Counted from the first letter of the stretch, positions 1 to 8,005 are shown. The stretch: DNA of 29,143 nt from Clostridiaceae bacterium (GCA_904501755.1 CAJGBV010000020.1:1-29143); one strand, 5' to 3'. Numbers and translations are program-made. Notes: a model not told the origin generated them from the sequence alone.

Positions 1-237
1 ATACCGCCCCGAGTGAAAAAATAGTGCTATGACCGCAAATTTCACCACGGCGAAGAAAAATCGGTCAGAGTGCTGTTTTAAGGGAGGGTGCTGTATATTT
101 AATACCGCCCCGAGTGAAAAAATAGTGCTATGACCGCAAATTTCACCACGGCGAAGAAAAATCGGTCAGAGTGCTGTTTTAAGGGAGGGTGCTGTATATT
201 CTATACCGCCCCGAGTGAAAAAATAGTGCTATGACCG
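1..237. repeat. 101-bp tandem repeat array, 2 full copies plus a 35-bp partial
   Basis: Copies lie at 1-101 and 102-202, followed by a truncated copy at 203-237. The two full copies are identical over 99 bases and differ only in the last two. Each unit carries a 6-bp inverted pair, TGACCG (30-35) and CGGTCA (62-67), and the word AGTGCT just outside each arm. No open frame runs through it. It sits directly downstream of glcK and touches the window edge, so the array probably continues to the left. The function is unknown. The unit is too long and has no unique spacers, so it is not a CRISPR. Confidence 0.9.
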
Positions 238-257
238 ATTTTTCAAGCCGTCCTTAT

Positions 258-1211
258 TTATTCATATAACTTATAGAGTGCTGCGGCACCTATAATTCCT
301 GCATCATTACCCAGCTCTGCAGGAAGTATCTCACAGGGTTTGCCCATTGTGGTGTAGATTTCCTTGCTTACGTAATCTCTGATGGGAGCAACGAGGGTTT
401 CCTTCTCGTTGGAAATACCGCCGCCAATACAGATTTTTTCAGGCTGGAAAATGTTTATGATGTTTGCAAGACCTATTGCAACATATTTTTCATAGGTTGC
501 TACAACCTCACAGGCAGCCTTATCACCCTTACGCATACCGTCAAAAGCAATTCTGCCGTTTACGTTATCAATATTATTGTCAGCAAGTTCCCACATAATA
601 CTGTCTTTGTTTTTCTCCATAGCAGCCTTGGTCTGACGGATAAGAGCAGTAGCAGAAGCATAGGATTCCCAACAACCCTTTCTACCGCAGGAGCAGGGTT
701 CACCATCAACTACTATTACTGTATGACCAAGCTCACCGCCTGCATAGTTAGAGCCTGAGAACAACTTACCATCAATGATAATTCCGCCGCCTACACCTGT
801 GCCAAGGGTAACGGCTATACAGTTGTTTACACCTCTGCCACTACCTGCAAGAAATTCACCGTAAGCCGCAGCATTAGCATCATTTTCAAGATAGAAATCA
901 ACGCCGGTACGCTCTTTTAACATTTTTGCAAGAGGAACATCTTTAAAGCCGAGATTGTTTGCGGTTGCAATAATTCCTGTAATAGGATTAATAGCACCCG
1001 GGCTTCCTACACCACAAGCCTTAACATCTTTAATGGAGATACCGGCATTCTCACAGGCCATAAAACAAGCTTTAGCCATATCGTCGGCTATTTCCTCTGC
1101 GGGACGGGGGCAGTTGGTTTTAACCTTGCCCTTTGCAATGATTTTGTAGTTTTCATCAACTACACCTGCAACGATATTTGTTCCGCCTAAATCAATTCCT
1201 AAAGTATACAT
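258..1211 (-). CDS. glcK: ROK-family glucokinase
   Basis: The enzyme phosphorylates glucose to glucose-6-phosphate in the cytoplasm at the entry of glycolysis. The 317 residues match the usual ROK kinase length. Visible motifs are the N-terminal phosphate-binding DLGGTN (7-12), the END catalytic Asp (D111), GTGVGGG (137-143) and the ROK zinc site formed by H163, C173, C175 and C180 within a CxCGxxGCxE pattern. GGAGG stands before the ATG at 1211. It lies 25 bp behind hprK on the same strand, so the two are probably cotranscribed, which pairs a sugar kinase with the sensor of glycolytic state. Another ROK hexokinase (for example for N-acetylmannosamine or fructose) cannot be excluded by motif alone. 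Confidence 0.9.
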   Translation of the reverse strand: MYTLGIDLGGTNIVAGVVDENYKIIAKGKVKTNCPRPAEEIADDMAKACFMACENAGISIKDVKACGVGSPGAINPITGIIATANNLGFKDVPLAKMLKERTGVDFYLENDANAAAYGEFLAGSGRGVNNCIAVTLGTGVGGGIIIDGKLFSGSNYAGGELGHTVIVVDGEPCSCGRKGCWESYASATALIRQTKAAMEKNKDSIMWELADNNIDNVNGRIAFDGMRKGDKAACEVVATYEKYVAIGLANIINIFQPEKICIGGGISNEKETLVAPIRDYVSKEIYTTMGKPCEILPAELGNDAGIIGAAALYKLYE

Positions 1212-1236
1212 TTTTTATTTCCTCCAATTTGGTTAT

Positions 1237-2199
1237 TTATTGATATGGGTCAACGGGGGTATCCTCGCCACCGTCACCTTCAAGCATACCGAGCTTTTTA
1301 AGCAGGTCTTCGGCTGCATTGTATCCAAGCTTTTTCTGTCGGTTGTTCATAGAAGCAACCTCTATAATTACTGCCAAATTACGTCCGGGCTTTACAGGAA
1401 TTGTAACCGACGGTACCGTAATTCCCAAAATTTCCATTGTTTTCTCTTCAAGTCCCATTCGGTCATACACCTTGTTTACATCCCAAGGCTCAAGATTAAT
1501 TACCATATCAATCTTTTCGGTAAGCTTAACCGAGCCAACACCGAAGATACGACTTGCATTAATAATTCCTATTCCGCGAAGCTCAATAAAATGACGTATA
1601 TTGTCGGGCGCACTTCCGACAAGGGATTTGCTGGAAACCTTTCGTATTTCAACAGCATCATCTGCAATAAGACGATGTCCGCGTTTTACAAGCTCAATAG
1701 CGGTTTCGCTCTTACCTACACCGCTCTCCCCAAGAAGCAAAATACCCTCACCGTAAACCTCAACCAGAACACCGTGGCGTGTAATTCTCGGAGCAAGTTG
1801 AAGATTAAGGAAAGCAATAAGCGCCGCCGAAACACCTGAAGTAGAATCTTTACTTCTAAGCACAGGCACTTCGTATCTTTTTGCAAGTTCTATAACAAAG
1901 TCAGGAACATCAAGACTTCTTGCTATAATAATTGCAGGGGGTCTTTGGGAAAGAAAGGTCGCATAGCGAGCTTCCTGTTCTTCTTTATCAAGCTCCTCAA
2001 GATAACCCTCTTCGGTTTTTCCAATAATCTGAATACGCTTGTTATCGAAATACCCGTAAAAGCCTGCAAGCTGAATTCCGGGGCGGTTAATTTCCGCACT
2101 GTTAATCATTATTTCACTTGCAGCCTTTGGAAGATATAAGGTTTCAAGTGATAGTTCTTTAAGTATTTTTTCAAGAGATACTGTAAAATCGGTATGCAC
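1237..2199 (-). CDS. hprK: HPr kinase/phosphorylase (start moved to GTG 2199)
   Basis: This bifunctional enzyme phosphorylates Ser46 of HPr, and removes that phosphate, in response to glycolytic intermediates; it is the sensor of CcpA-type catabolite repression. Numbering from the longest frame (first codon 2208), it shows the conserved H145, Walker A GESGVGKSE (160-168), D183-D184, the HPrK signature around ELRGIGIIN (209-217) and the PVKPGRN loop (271-277). The longest frame starts with GTG at 2208, only 1 base behind the GGAG ribosome site at 2213-2210. The GTG three codons later (2199) has 10-base spacing and gives a 320-aa protein, so I prefer it. It precedes glcK in one minus-strand unit and diverges from ychF. 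Confidence 0.92.
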   Translation of the reverse strand: MHTDFTVSLEKILKELSLETLYLPKAASEIMINSAEINRPGIQLAGFYGYFDNKRIQIIGKTEEGYLEELDKEEQEARYATFLSQRPPAIIIARSLDVPDFVIELAKRYEVPVLRSKDSTSGVSAALIAFLNLQLAPRITRHGVLVEVYGEGILLLGESGVGKSETAIELVKRGHRLIADDAVEIRKVSSKSLVGSAPDNIRHFIELRGIGIINASRIFGVGSVKLTEKIDMVINLEPWDVNKVYDRMGLEEKTMEILGITVPSVTIPVKPGRNLAVIIEVASMNNRQKKLGYNAAEDLLKKLGMLEGDGGEDTPVDPYQ

Positions 2200-2275
2200 T
2201 ACAGACACACTCCTTTCATCATACTCTTATTATATATTATATCTTTCGTAATTTAAAGTTTTTTTTGATTTTTTC

Positions 2276-2304
2276 TTGATAATATTTTATTTTACCTGTA
2301 TAAT
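2276..2304 (+). promoter_or_regulatory. Sigma-A promoter of ychF
   Basis: TTGATA (2276-2281), a 17-bp spacer and TATAAT (2299-2304) match the vegetative consensus closely. The ychF start is 38 bp downstream behind a GGAGG at 2329-2333. It lies in the hprK/ychF divergent gap, which is otherwise A/T-rich; on the minus strand TATAAT-like boxes around 2225-2240 could serve hprK, but I see no good -35 for them. Confidence 0.8.
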
Positions 2305-2341
2305 GTATGTTGTAATGTTATGTACTATGGAGGAAAATTAA

Positions 2342-3451
2342 ATGAAATTAGGTATTGTCGGTCTTCCAAATGTAGGAAAGTCCACACTTTTTAATGCTAT
2401 CACAAACGCAGGTGCTCAGTCTGCCAACTTCCCTTTCTGCACTATTGAGCCTAATGTAGGCGTGGTTGCAGTTCCCGATAAGCGTCTTGATGTACTCAAA
2501 GATATGTATACAGAGGGAAGTAAGGTTCCCCCTGTAGTTCCCGCAATTATTGAATTCGTTGATATTGCAGGTCTTGTAAAGGGTGCTTCAAAGGGTGAAG
2601 GTCTTGGTAATAAATTCCTTGCCAATATAAGAGAGGTTGATGCGATAGTTCACGTGGTACGCTGTTTTGAAAACGAAAACATTATTCACGTTGATGGAAA
2701 TATCAATCCTCTCAGAGATATTGAAACTATCGACCTTGAGCTGATTTTCTCTGATATGGAAATGGTGGAAAGAAGAATTGCCAAAACCACCAAAGACCTA
2801 AAGGGCAACAAATCACTTCAGAGTGAGCTTGACTTTTTAAAGAAGCTTTATGACCATCTTGAAAGCGGAAAAAGTGCAAGAAGCATGGAAGTAGACAAGG
2901 ACGAAAAGGAAATACTTGATACAATATTCCTTCTTACTACAAAGCCTATTATATATGCCGCTAATTTAAGCGAAGAGGATTTTTCAGGCAAATCCCCCGA
3001 AAGCAATCTCCATTTCCTTGCTGTTAAGGAGCTTGCCGCAAAGGAGGGTGCCGAGGTTCTTCCTATTTGTGCCCAGATGGAAGCCGATATTGCCGATATG
3101 AGCGAGGAAGAAAAAATTATGTTCCTTTCTGACTTAGGTCTTGAAAATTCAGGTCTTGACCGTCTTATTCAGAAAAGCTATAGCCTTTTAGGTCTTATTT
3201 CATATCTTACTGCAGGCGAAAAGGAAGTAAGAGCATGGACAATAAAGAGGGATACAAAGGCTCCTCAGGCAGCAGGTAAAATCCACTCCGACTTTGAAAG
3301 AGGCTTCATTCGTGCTCAGGTTATAGCCTTTGACGACCTTAACGAATGTGGTTCCCTTGCCAGTGCCCGTACAAAAGGACTTGTACGAACAGAGGGCAAA
3401 GAATATGTTATGCAGGATGGTGACGTAGTTGAATTCCTTTTCAATGTTTAA
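2342..3451 (+). CDS. ychF: Redox-regulated ATPase YchF (Obg-like ATPase)
   Basis: This is a universally conserved P-loop NTPase of the TRAFAC class that prefers ATP to GTP and binds ribosomes; it is linked to stress and redox responses. The 369-aa length is typical. Seen in the sequence: the G1 loop GLPNVGKST (7-15), the G3 region DIAGLVKGAS (74-83), the family-specific NxxE (N208 to E211, in place of the NKxD guanine-specificity motif), a helical insertion around 130-190 and a C-terminal TGS-like domain (about 284-367). GGAGG lies 8 bases before the ATG. Its stop overlaps the start of the following lipoprotein gene. Confidence 0.96.
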   Translation: MKLGIVGLPNVGKSTLFNAITNAGAQSANFPFCTIEPNVGVVAVPDKRLDVLKDMYTEGSKVPPVVPAIIEFVDIAGLVKGASKGEGLGNKFLANIREVDAIVHVVRCFENENIIHVDGNINPLRDIETIDLELIFSDMEMVERRIAKTTKDLKGNKSLQSELDFLKKLYDHLESGKSARSMEVDKDEKEILDTIFLLTTKPIIYAANLSEEDFSGKSPESNLHFLAVKELAAKEGAEVLPICAQMEADIADMSEEEKIMFLSDLGLENSGLDRLIQKSYSLLGLISYLTAGEKEVRAWTIKRDTKAPQAAGKIHSDFERGFIRAQVIAFDDLNECGSLASARTKGLVRTEGKEYVMQDGDVVEFLFNV

Positions 3452-4055
3452 AAGACTTATATCCATTGCCTTTGTCATTATTCTGTCAGTAACCTGTTTT
3501 GCGGGTTGCGGCAAAAAGGCGGTGTACCGTATTGATACACTTCGCTATGTAGTAGACGGAAAAACCACAGTTCAATACGACTACACCTACACCTATGACA
3601 ATAAACCTGCTATCACTAATGCCACTTTTTTTGACGGATTAAGTGAAAGCTATACCGATGTTTACGGTTATGATGAAAAGGGCACAATGATTACCTTTAC
3701 CAAAAGGTACGAAAGCTCTATTGAAAGAAGCTATACTGCCGAAAGTATTACAAATAATAAATACATTTTCCGTGAAGAAGACGGCACAGAATTTCTTACC
3801 ATCATCTTTGACCAAAACGGCTTTATAGTATCCCAGCGTTATGCAAACGGTTATGTAACGGAATATGCCTTTACCTATGACGAAAAGGGTAAACCGCTCA
3901 CCTTTAAGCAATTAGATATTCGTCCGTCAGGAAGTAACCGTATCACAGATTATGTTGTGGAATTTACAGACAAAGATACCTTCCGTATGAAATCGGTAGG
4001 AGAAAATGCTCAGGAAAACGCATACTATGAAATTGATTGCACAATAATAAAGTAG
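3444..4055 (+). CDS. Putative lipoprotein of unknown function
   Basis: A 203-aa protein with a classical lipoprotein signal: positive MFKR, a hydrophobic stretch to residue 18 and a lipobox-like FAGC with the modified Cys at 22. It should be anchored to the outer face of the membrane. The mature part is rich in Tyr, Thr and Asp, with repeating YDEKG-type turns (near 74-78 and 144-148) that recall short beta-hairpin repeats of RHS/YD type; I do not recognise a named family. The ATG overlaps the ychF stop (TAA 3449-3451). A longer frame opens with TTG at 3429, but ATG 3444 begins the signal peptide cleanly. No good ribosome site is visible, so it probably depends on translation of ychF. Confidence 0.72.
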   Translation: MFKRLISIAFVIILSVTCFAGCGKKAVYRIDTLRYVVDGKTTVQYDYTYTYDNKPAITNATFFDGLSESYTDVYGYDEKGTMITFTKRYESSIERSYTAESITNNKYIFREEDGTEFLTIIFDQNGFIVSQRYANGYVTEYAFTYDEKGKPLTFKQLDIRPSGSNRITDYVVEFTDKDTFRMKSVGENAQENAYYEIDCTIIK

Positions 4056-4071
4056 AAAGGATGCGTAATTT

Positions 4072-4794
4072 TTGAATATTTTTTATCCATATTTTTATTA
4101 CGGCACAAGCTCAGATTCTCTCTACACCTTTTCCATAGTTCTTTTGGTGGTTGCACTTCTTATTACTGTTGTAGCTCAGGTAAAAATCAAATCCTCTTTT
4201 GCTAAATACAGTAAGGTTACTTCAAATGTTACAGGTGCCGCCGCTGCTGAAAAGCTACTTGCAAGTCAGGGTATTTACAATGTAAAAATTGAGCGTTGCA
4301 AAGGTCAGCTTACCGACCACTTTGACCCAAGAACCAATGTTATAAGACTAAGTGAGGGCGTATACGACAGTGCCACTGTTGCGGCTGTGGGTGTTGCCTG
4401 TCACGAGGCAGGTCACGCACTTCAGTATGCGACAGGCTACGGTCCTATAAAGCTGAGAGCCAAAATCATTCCCATAACAAATTTCGGTTCTCGACTTGCT
4501 ATGCCGCTTATACTTTTGGGACTTCTTCTCAGCTTCTACCCTCTTGCCTTTGTTGGTGTAATATTCTTTTCTCTTTCCACACTGTTTCAGCTTATTACAC
4601 TGCCTGTAGAGCTTAACGCTTCAAGACGGGCAATAGAGATTATAAAAGACTGCAATATCCTCTATGACGACAATCAGATACGCGGTGCAAAGGCTGTGCT
4701 TACCGCCGCCGCTATGACCTATCTTGGTGCATTACTGCTTTCTCTTGCTCAGCTACTCAGACTGCTTGCAATCGTAGGCAGAAGACGCAGATAA
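4072..4794 (+). CDS. YugP-type membrane zinc metallopeptidase
   Basis: A 240-aa protein of the Zn_peptidase_2 (YugP) group, presumed to be an intramembrane or membrane-bound zinc protease of unknown substrate. HEAGH at 111-115 gives two zinc ligands and the catalytic Glu; VELNAS with E180 is the likely third ligand. Hydrophobic segments are at about 18-36, 143-175 and 215-237, and the tail is very basic (RRRR). The start is TTG at 4072, 10 bases behind AAAGGA; the ATG at 4061 reads into a stop after four codons. It follows the lipoprotein by 16 bp, so it is likely in the ychF unit. A hairpin 11 bp after the stop probably ends the transcript. Confidence 0.88.
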   Translation: MNIFYPYFYYGTSSDSLYTFSIVLLVVALLITVVAQVKIKSSFAKYSKVTSNVTGAAAAEKLLASQGIYNVKIERCKGQLTDHFDPRTNVIRLSEGVYDSATVAAVGVACHEAGHALQYATGYGPIKLRAKIIPITNFGSRLAMPLILLGLLLSFYPLAFVGVIFFSLSTLFQLITLPVELNASRRAIEIIKDCNILYDDNQIRGAKAVLTAAAMTYLGALLLSLAQLLRLLAIVGRRRR

Positions 4795-4805
4795 ATGAAT
4801 AAACA

Positions 4806-4856
4806 CCTCACTCTGTGCAACACTATCTAAAAAGTGACGGGGTGAGGTTTTGTTTT
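4806..4856 (+). terminator. Terminator-like hairpin that also covers the next gene's ribosome site
   Basis: The arms CCTCACTCTGT (4806-4816) and ACGGGGTGAGG (4837-4847) pair over 11 positions in RNA (three G-U), with a 20-base loop, and are followed by a T-rich run. This is the expected terminator for the YugP-type gene. The 3' arm contains GGGGTGAGG, the only ribosome-site-like stretch for the TTG start at 4850, so the structure would also hide that site. The loop has AACACTATCTA, nearly repeated in the hairpin at 14041-14084. Confidence 0.7.
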
Positions 4857-5248
4857 CACAGTTTTTCAAAAAATATGATACTGCCGCTGTTTTTGCCATA
4901 GGTTCTGTGGGTTATTGCTGTATTGAACTTTTGTGGCGTGGACGCACCCACTGGACAATGGCGGTTGCTGGGGGTATTTGCTTTACACTTATTACCGAAA
5001 TAGAAAAAAGATTTACCAATGTAAATTTTTTATATAAGTGTATAATGGGCAGTCTTGCCATAACAACGGTAGAGCTTTTTATAGGTGTAATATTCAATCT
5101 GATGCTGAATAAAAATATATGGGATTACAGCAACTTAAAGTTTAATTTTCTTGGACAAATATGTATTTTATATACTGTTTTATGGGGTTTTATAACCGCT
5201 CTTGCATTACCTGTTTCAAGAAAACTTATTTTGGCTTTACAAAAATAA
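4850..5248 (+). CDS. CmpB-like (putative ABC transporter type IV) membrane protein
   Basis: A 132-aa integral membrane protein with about four hydrophobic segments. The N-terminal GYCCIELLWRGRTHW stretch and the C-terminal pattern IWDYS-x5-NFLGQIC-x6-WG are typical of the family annotated as putative ABC-transporter type IV (CmpB). The real function of that family is unknown, and no ATPase partner is next to it. The only reasonable start is TTG 4850, lying in the U-rich tail of the preceding hairpin with a 2-4 base spacing to GGGGTGAGG. Its 3' end contains the -35 of the alr promoter. Confidence 0.75.
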   Translation: MFSQFFKKYDTAAVFAIGSVGYCCIELLWRGRTHWTMAVAGGICFTLITEIEKRFTNVNFLYKCIMGSLAITTVELFIGVIFNLMLNKNIWDYSNLKFNFLGQICILYTVLWGFITALALPVSRKLILALQK

Positions 5249-5264
5249 TAAAACTTGGTATAAT
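5236..5264 (+). promoter_or_regulatory. Sigma-A promoter of alr
   Basis: TTTACA (5236-5241), a 17-bp spacer and TATAAT (5259-5264); a second TATAAT follows at 5268-5273. The -35 lies inside the last codons of the CmpB-like gene. The alr start is 31 bp downstream of the first -10. Confidence 0.7.
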
Positions 5265-5295
5265 CAGTATAATAAACGATTAGTGAGGTCTTTTT

Positions 5296-6423
5296 ATGGC
5301 TTTCTTGCATCGTACCTGGGCAGAAATTGACACCTCTGCTCTTGTACATAATTTCAATGTTATTAAAAACAGTGCGAAAGACAGCGGTCTTATGTGTGTT
5401 GTAAAGGCTGATGCCTACGGTCACGAAACAGAAATCGTGCTTCCCGCCCTTATAAATGCAGGGGCTGACTGCTTCGCCGTTTCCAATATTGACGAGGCTC
5501 TTGAGCTTCGCTCTCAAGGGGTAGATTTTCCTATTCTTATTTTAGGTTACACCCCACCTGAAGCCGCGCTTAAGCTTTGTGAAAACCGTATTATTCAGAC
5601 GGTTTACGACCAAAATTATGCCCAAAAGCTGTCAGAGTTTGCTACACAGTCGGGTGTTAAGGTAAAGGTTCATATAAAGCTTGATACGGGTATGGGACGA
5701 ATCGGTTTTGACTGTAGAAACGACAGTCTTAAAGGAATTGACAAAATAGACGAAATTCTTTGTCTTGACGGACTTGTTTTCGAAGGAATTTTCACTCATT
5801 TTGCCGCCGCAGACAGAAGCGGTGACAGTAAGGGCGAATATACCGCCCTTCAGTACAGCCGTTTTGTAAAGGCTGTAGAGATTATAAAAAGCAAATGCAG
5901 TAGTATAAAAACCGTTCACTGCTGTAATTCAGCAGGGCTTTTATACGAAAAGGATAAACATTCCACCCTTTGCAGACCGGGTATAATTCTTTACGGACTC
6001 TCCCCCGATAAAGATATGGAGTTTAAGGAAAAGCTTATCCCTGTTATGACCCTTAAAAGCGTTGTTTCTCAGGTGAAAGAGGTTGACAAGGACACCTTTA
6101 TAAGCTATGGAAGAACATTTAAAAGCGACAAAAAAATGCGACTTGCTACCGTTTCGGTAGGCTATGCCGATGGTTATCCCAGAGCGCTTTCAAATAAGGG
6201 CGAGGTTATAATAAAGGGAAAAAGAGCAAAAATTGTCGGAAGAGTCTGTATGGATCAGATGGTTGTAGATATAAGCCATATTGACTCAGTCGAAATAGGT
6301 GACGAGGTTACCCTTTTCGGCAAGGATTTATCGGTAAACGAAATTGCTCAAATCTGCGGCACAATAAACTACGAAATAGTTTGCGGTGTTTCAAAGCGAG
6401 TACCAAGAATAAAGGTAGAGTAA
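5296..6423 (+). CDS. alr: Alanine racemase
   Basis: This PLP enzyme interconverts L- and D-alanine and supplies D-Ala for peptidoglycan. Its 375 residues fit the family. The PLP-binding lysine is K37 in VVKADAYGHE; the second catalytic base is Y271 in SYGRTF; the substrate-binding CMDQM motif is at 318-322. The N-terminal TIM barrel runs to about 240, followed by the beta domain with VGYADGYPR (288-296). GAGG at 5285-5288 gives 7-base spacing to ATG. It has its own promoter and is closed by a strong terminator immediately after its stop, so it is at least partly monocistronic. Confidence 0.97.
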   Translation: MAFLHRTWAEIDTSALVHNFNVIKNSAKDSGLMCVVKADAYGHETEIVLPALINAGADCFAVSNIDEALELRSQGVDFPILILGYTPPEAALKLCENRIIQTVYDQNYAQKLSEFATQSGVKVKVHIKLDTGMGRIGFDCRNDSLKGIDKIDEILCLDGLVFEGIFTHFAAADRSGDSKGEYTALQYSRFVKAVEIIKSKCSSIKTVHCCNSAGLLYEKDKHSTLCRPGIILYGLSPDKDMEFKEKLIPVMTLKSVVSQVKEVDKDTFISYGRTFKSDKKMRLATVSVGYADGYPRALSNKGEVIIKGKRAKIVGRVCMDQMVVDISHIDSVEIGDEVTLFGKDLSVNEIAQICGTINYEIVCGVSKRVPRIKVE

Positions 6424-6456
6424 AAAAGTGTCAGTGTTTAACACTGACACTTTTTT
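6422..6456. terminator. Strong intrinsic terminator after alr
   Basis: GTGTCAGTGT (6428-6437) and ACACTGACAC (6441-6450) form a perfect 10-bp stem with a 3-base loop, extended by A6 on the left and T6 on the right. The symmetry allows it to work in both directions, so it may also stop readthrough coming from eno on the minus strand. Confidence 0.92.
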
Positions 6457-6600
6457 ATATCATTTACAACTACGATAAACAATTTTTACCGCTACACTTC
6501 GTTACGCAACCTTACTTGTCCACAGGACGCGGTCGCAACCTCATCCATCACCGTCTTCGACGGAGCCTATCTCAAGTGCGAAGCCTTGATTTGTCAATCA
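6457..6600. other. Non-coding patch next to REP-like repeats
   Basis: This 144-bp stretch is clearly richer in G+C than its surroundings and has no credible gene. It contains short hairpins such as CCGTCttCGACGG. Together with the 22-bp repeats that follow, it looks like the remnant of a small mobile or repetitive element between the 3' ends of alr and eno; this is an inference. Confidence 0.4.
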
Positions 6601-6644
6601 GAGAACCGTCCCCTGTGTTATTGAGAACCGTCCCCTGTGTTATT
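6601..6644. repeat. REP-like 22-bp direct repeat, two exact copies
   Basis: Two identical 22-bp units, each beginning GAGAACCGTCCCCTGTG, stand head to tail at 6601-6622 and 6623-6644. From memory, GGGACGGTTCTC words of this kind are scattered between genes in many Clostridia and are often found beside REP-associated tyrosine transposases; no such transposase gene is in this window. They lie 19 bp past the stop of eno. Confidence 0.85.
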
Positions 6645-6663
6645 TTATAAAAAACTGTTGTTT

Positions 6664-7899
6664 TTATATCTCACTTTCAATTATAAGCAAACGGTTATAT
6701 TTAGCCACTCTATCGCTTCGGCAGGGGGCGCCCGATTTTATAAAGGGAGCGTTTACACCTACCGCAAGGTCGGCTATAAAGGTATCCTCGCTCTCACCGC
6801 TTCTATGGGACACAATATTACTGTATCCATATTTTTTAGCAAGTTCCATAACCTCAAGGGTTTCACTGAGTGTTCCTATCTGATTAAGCTTAATAAGAAT
6901 GGAATTAGCAATACCCTTTTCTATTCCCTCCTTAAGTCTGTTTGTATTGGTTACAAAAAGGTCGTCACCCACAAGACGAATTTTATCCCCAAGACGCTGT
7001 GTTAATAGTTTCCAGCCCTCAAAATCATCCTCGCCTACACCATCCTCAATAGACATAATGGGATATTTATTGCAAAGGTTTTCATAATAACTGCAAAGTT
7101 GCTCTGCCGTCATTACGGTACCTCTTTTTTTCAGAGTATAGCTTCCCTTTTCCACCCATTCGCTCGATGCAACATCAAGGGCAATTCCTATCTGATTTTC
7201 ACTGTATCCTGCACTTTCTATAGCTTCCATAATACAGTCAAGAGCAGTTTCATCACTGTCAAGGCTTGGTGCAAAACCGCCCTCATCACCTACTCCTGTA
7301 AGAAGCCCCTTCTTTTTAAGAATAATCCCAAGGCTGTGATAAATCTCACTGCCTGCCCTCAGTCTTTCGGCAAAGCTTTCTATACCAAAGGGAACCACCA
7401 TAAACTCCTGAATATCAATATTGTTTGAAGCGTGGGCACCGCCGTTTAAAATGTTCATCATAGGTACAGGCAGATTCTTTGCATTTTGTCCGCCAATGAA
7501 ACGGTAAAGAGGAAGATTATAAGAATTAGAAAGAGCCTTTGCACAAGACAGAGAAACCGCAAGTATTGCATTAGCACCCAGATTGGATTTGTTTTCACTG
7601 GCATCAAGATTTATCAAAAATCTGTCAATATCATTTATATCCGATAATTTCTGCGATGTAAGAGCAGGGCCGATAATATCGTTAACATTGCTTACGGCTT
7701 TATTTACCGACTTACCAAAATATTTTTTACTGTCATTGTCCCTCAGCTCTACCGCCTCGTGAATTCCTGTAGAAGCGCCTGAGGGAACAATTGCAAATCC
7801 CTTAGCTCCACTATTCGTCACTGCAAAACAGGCTACCGTAGGGTTAGCGCGGGAATCAAGTAACTGAAAACCTTTAATTTCCTTAATATAATCTGACAC
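6664..7899 (-). CDS. eno: Enolase (start moved to GTG 7899)
   Basis: Converts 2-phosphoglycerate to phosphoenolpyruvate in glycolysis. Numbering from the longest frame (first codon 7908), all expected residues are present: S43 of the SGASTG loop, H159, E168, E209 (GDEGG), metal ligands D246, E288 and D315, K340, the HRS of SHRSGESEDTF (368-370) and K391. The usual DSRGNPT near the N-terminus reads DSRANPT. The longest frame begins with GTG directly adjoining AAGGA, too close to be used; GTG 7899 lies 8 bases behind AAGGAG and gives 411 aa, slightly shorter than the usual 425-435. It stands alone, not with the other triose-phase glycolysis genes. Confidence 0.95.
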   Translation of the reverse strand: MSDYIKEIKGFQLLDSRANPTVACFAVTNSGAKGFAIVPSGASTGIHEAVELRDNDSKKYFGKSVNKAVSNVNDIIGPALTSQKLSDINDIDRFLINLDASENKSNLGANAILAVSLSCAKALSNSYNLPLYRFIGGQNAKNLPVPMMNILNGGAHASNNIDIQEFMVVPFGIESFAERLRAGSEIYHSLGIILKKKGLLTGVGDEGGFAPSLDSDETALDCIMEAIESAGYSENQIGIALDVASSEWVEKGSYTLKKRGTVMTAEQLCSYYENLCNKYPIMSIEDGVGEDDFEGWKLLTQRLGDKIRLVGDDLFVTNTNRLKEGIEKGIANSILIKLNQIGTLSETLEVMELAKKYGYSNIVSHRSGESEDTFIADLAVGVNAPFIKSGAPCRSDRVAKYNRLLIIESEI

Positions 7900-7924
7900 A
7901 TAAAACACTCCTTTTTATATATTG

Positions 7925-7938
7925 TTACCAAATGGTAA
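7925..7938. promoter_or_regulatory. Candidate operator upstream of eno
   Basis: The perfect inverted repeat TTACCA-AT-TGGTAA type (arms 7925-7930 and 7933-7938, 2-bp centre AA) lies 26 bp before the preferred eno start codon, where a repressor could act. No regulator is assigned, and I see no clear -35/-10 pair for eno. Confidence 0.35.
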
Positions 7939-7986
7939 AAAATAATACAATTTTGCAAAAAACCTCTTTTTTTTCTTTACGGCGTG

Positions 7987-8005
7987 TGTTATACTATATT
8001 AGTAT
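7987..8005 (+). promoter_or_regulatory. Extended -10 promoter candidate for rlmB with overlapping inverted repeat
   Basis: TGTTATACT (7987-7995) fits an extended -10 element (TGnTATAAT-like). It overlaps a perfect inverted repeat, ATACTA (7991-7996) and TAGTAT (8000-8005) with a 3-bp centre. A second TATAAT is at 8003-8008. No good -35 is visible, which agrees with an extended -10 promoter. Confidence 0.4.

Noticed and set aside
1..237. CRISPR array
   Set aside because: Units are 101 bp and contiguous, with no spacers and no cas genes nearby.
1240..1839. 199-codon open frame antisense to hprK
   Set aside because: hprK has all catalytic motifs on the other strand; the antisense product is Asn/Ser/Tyr-rich without any family feature and has no ribosome site.
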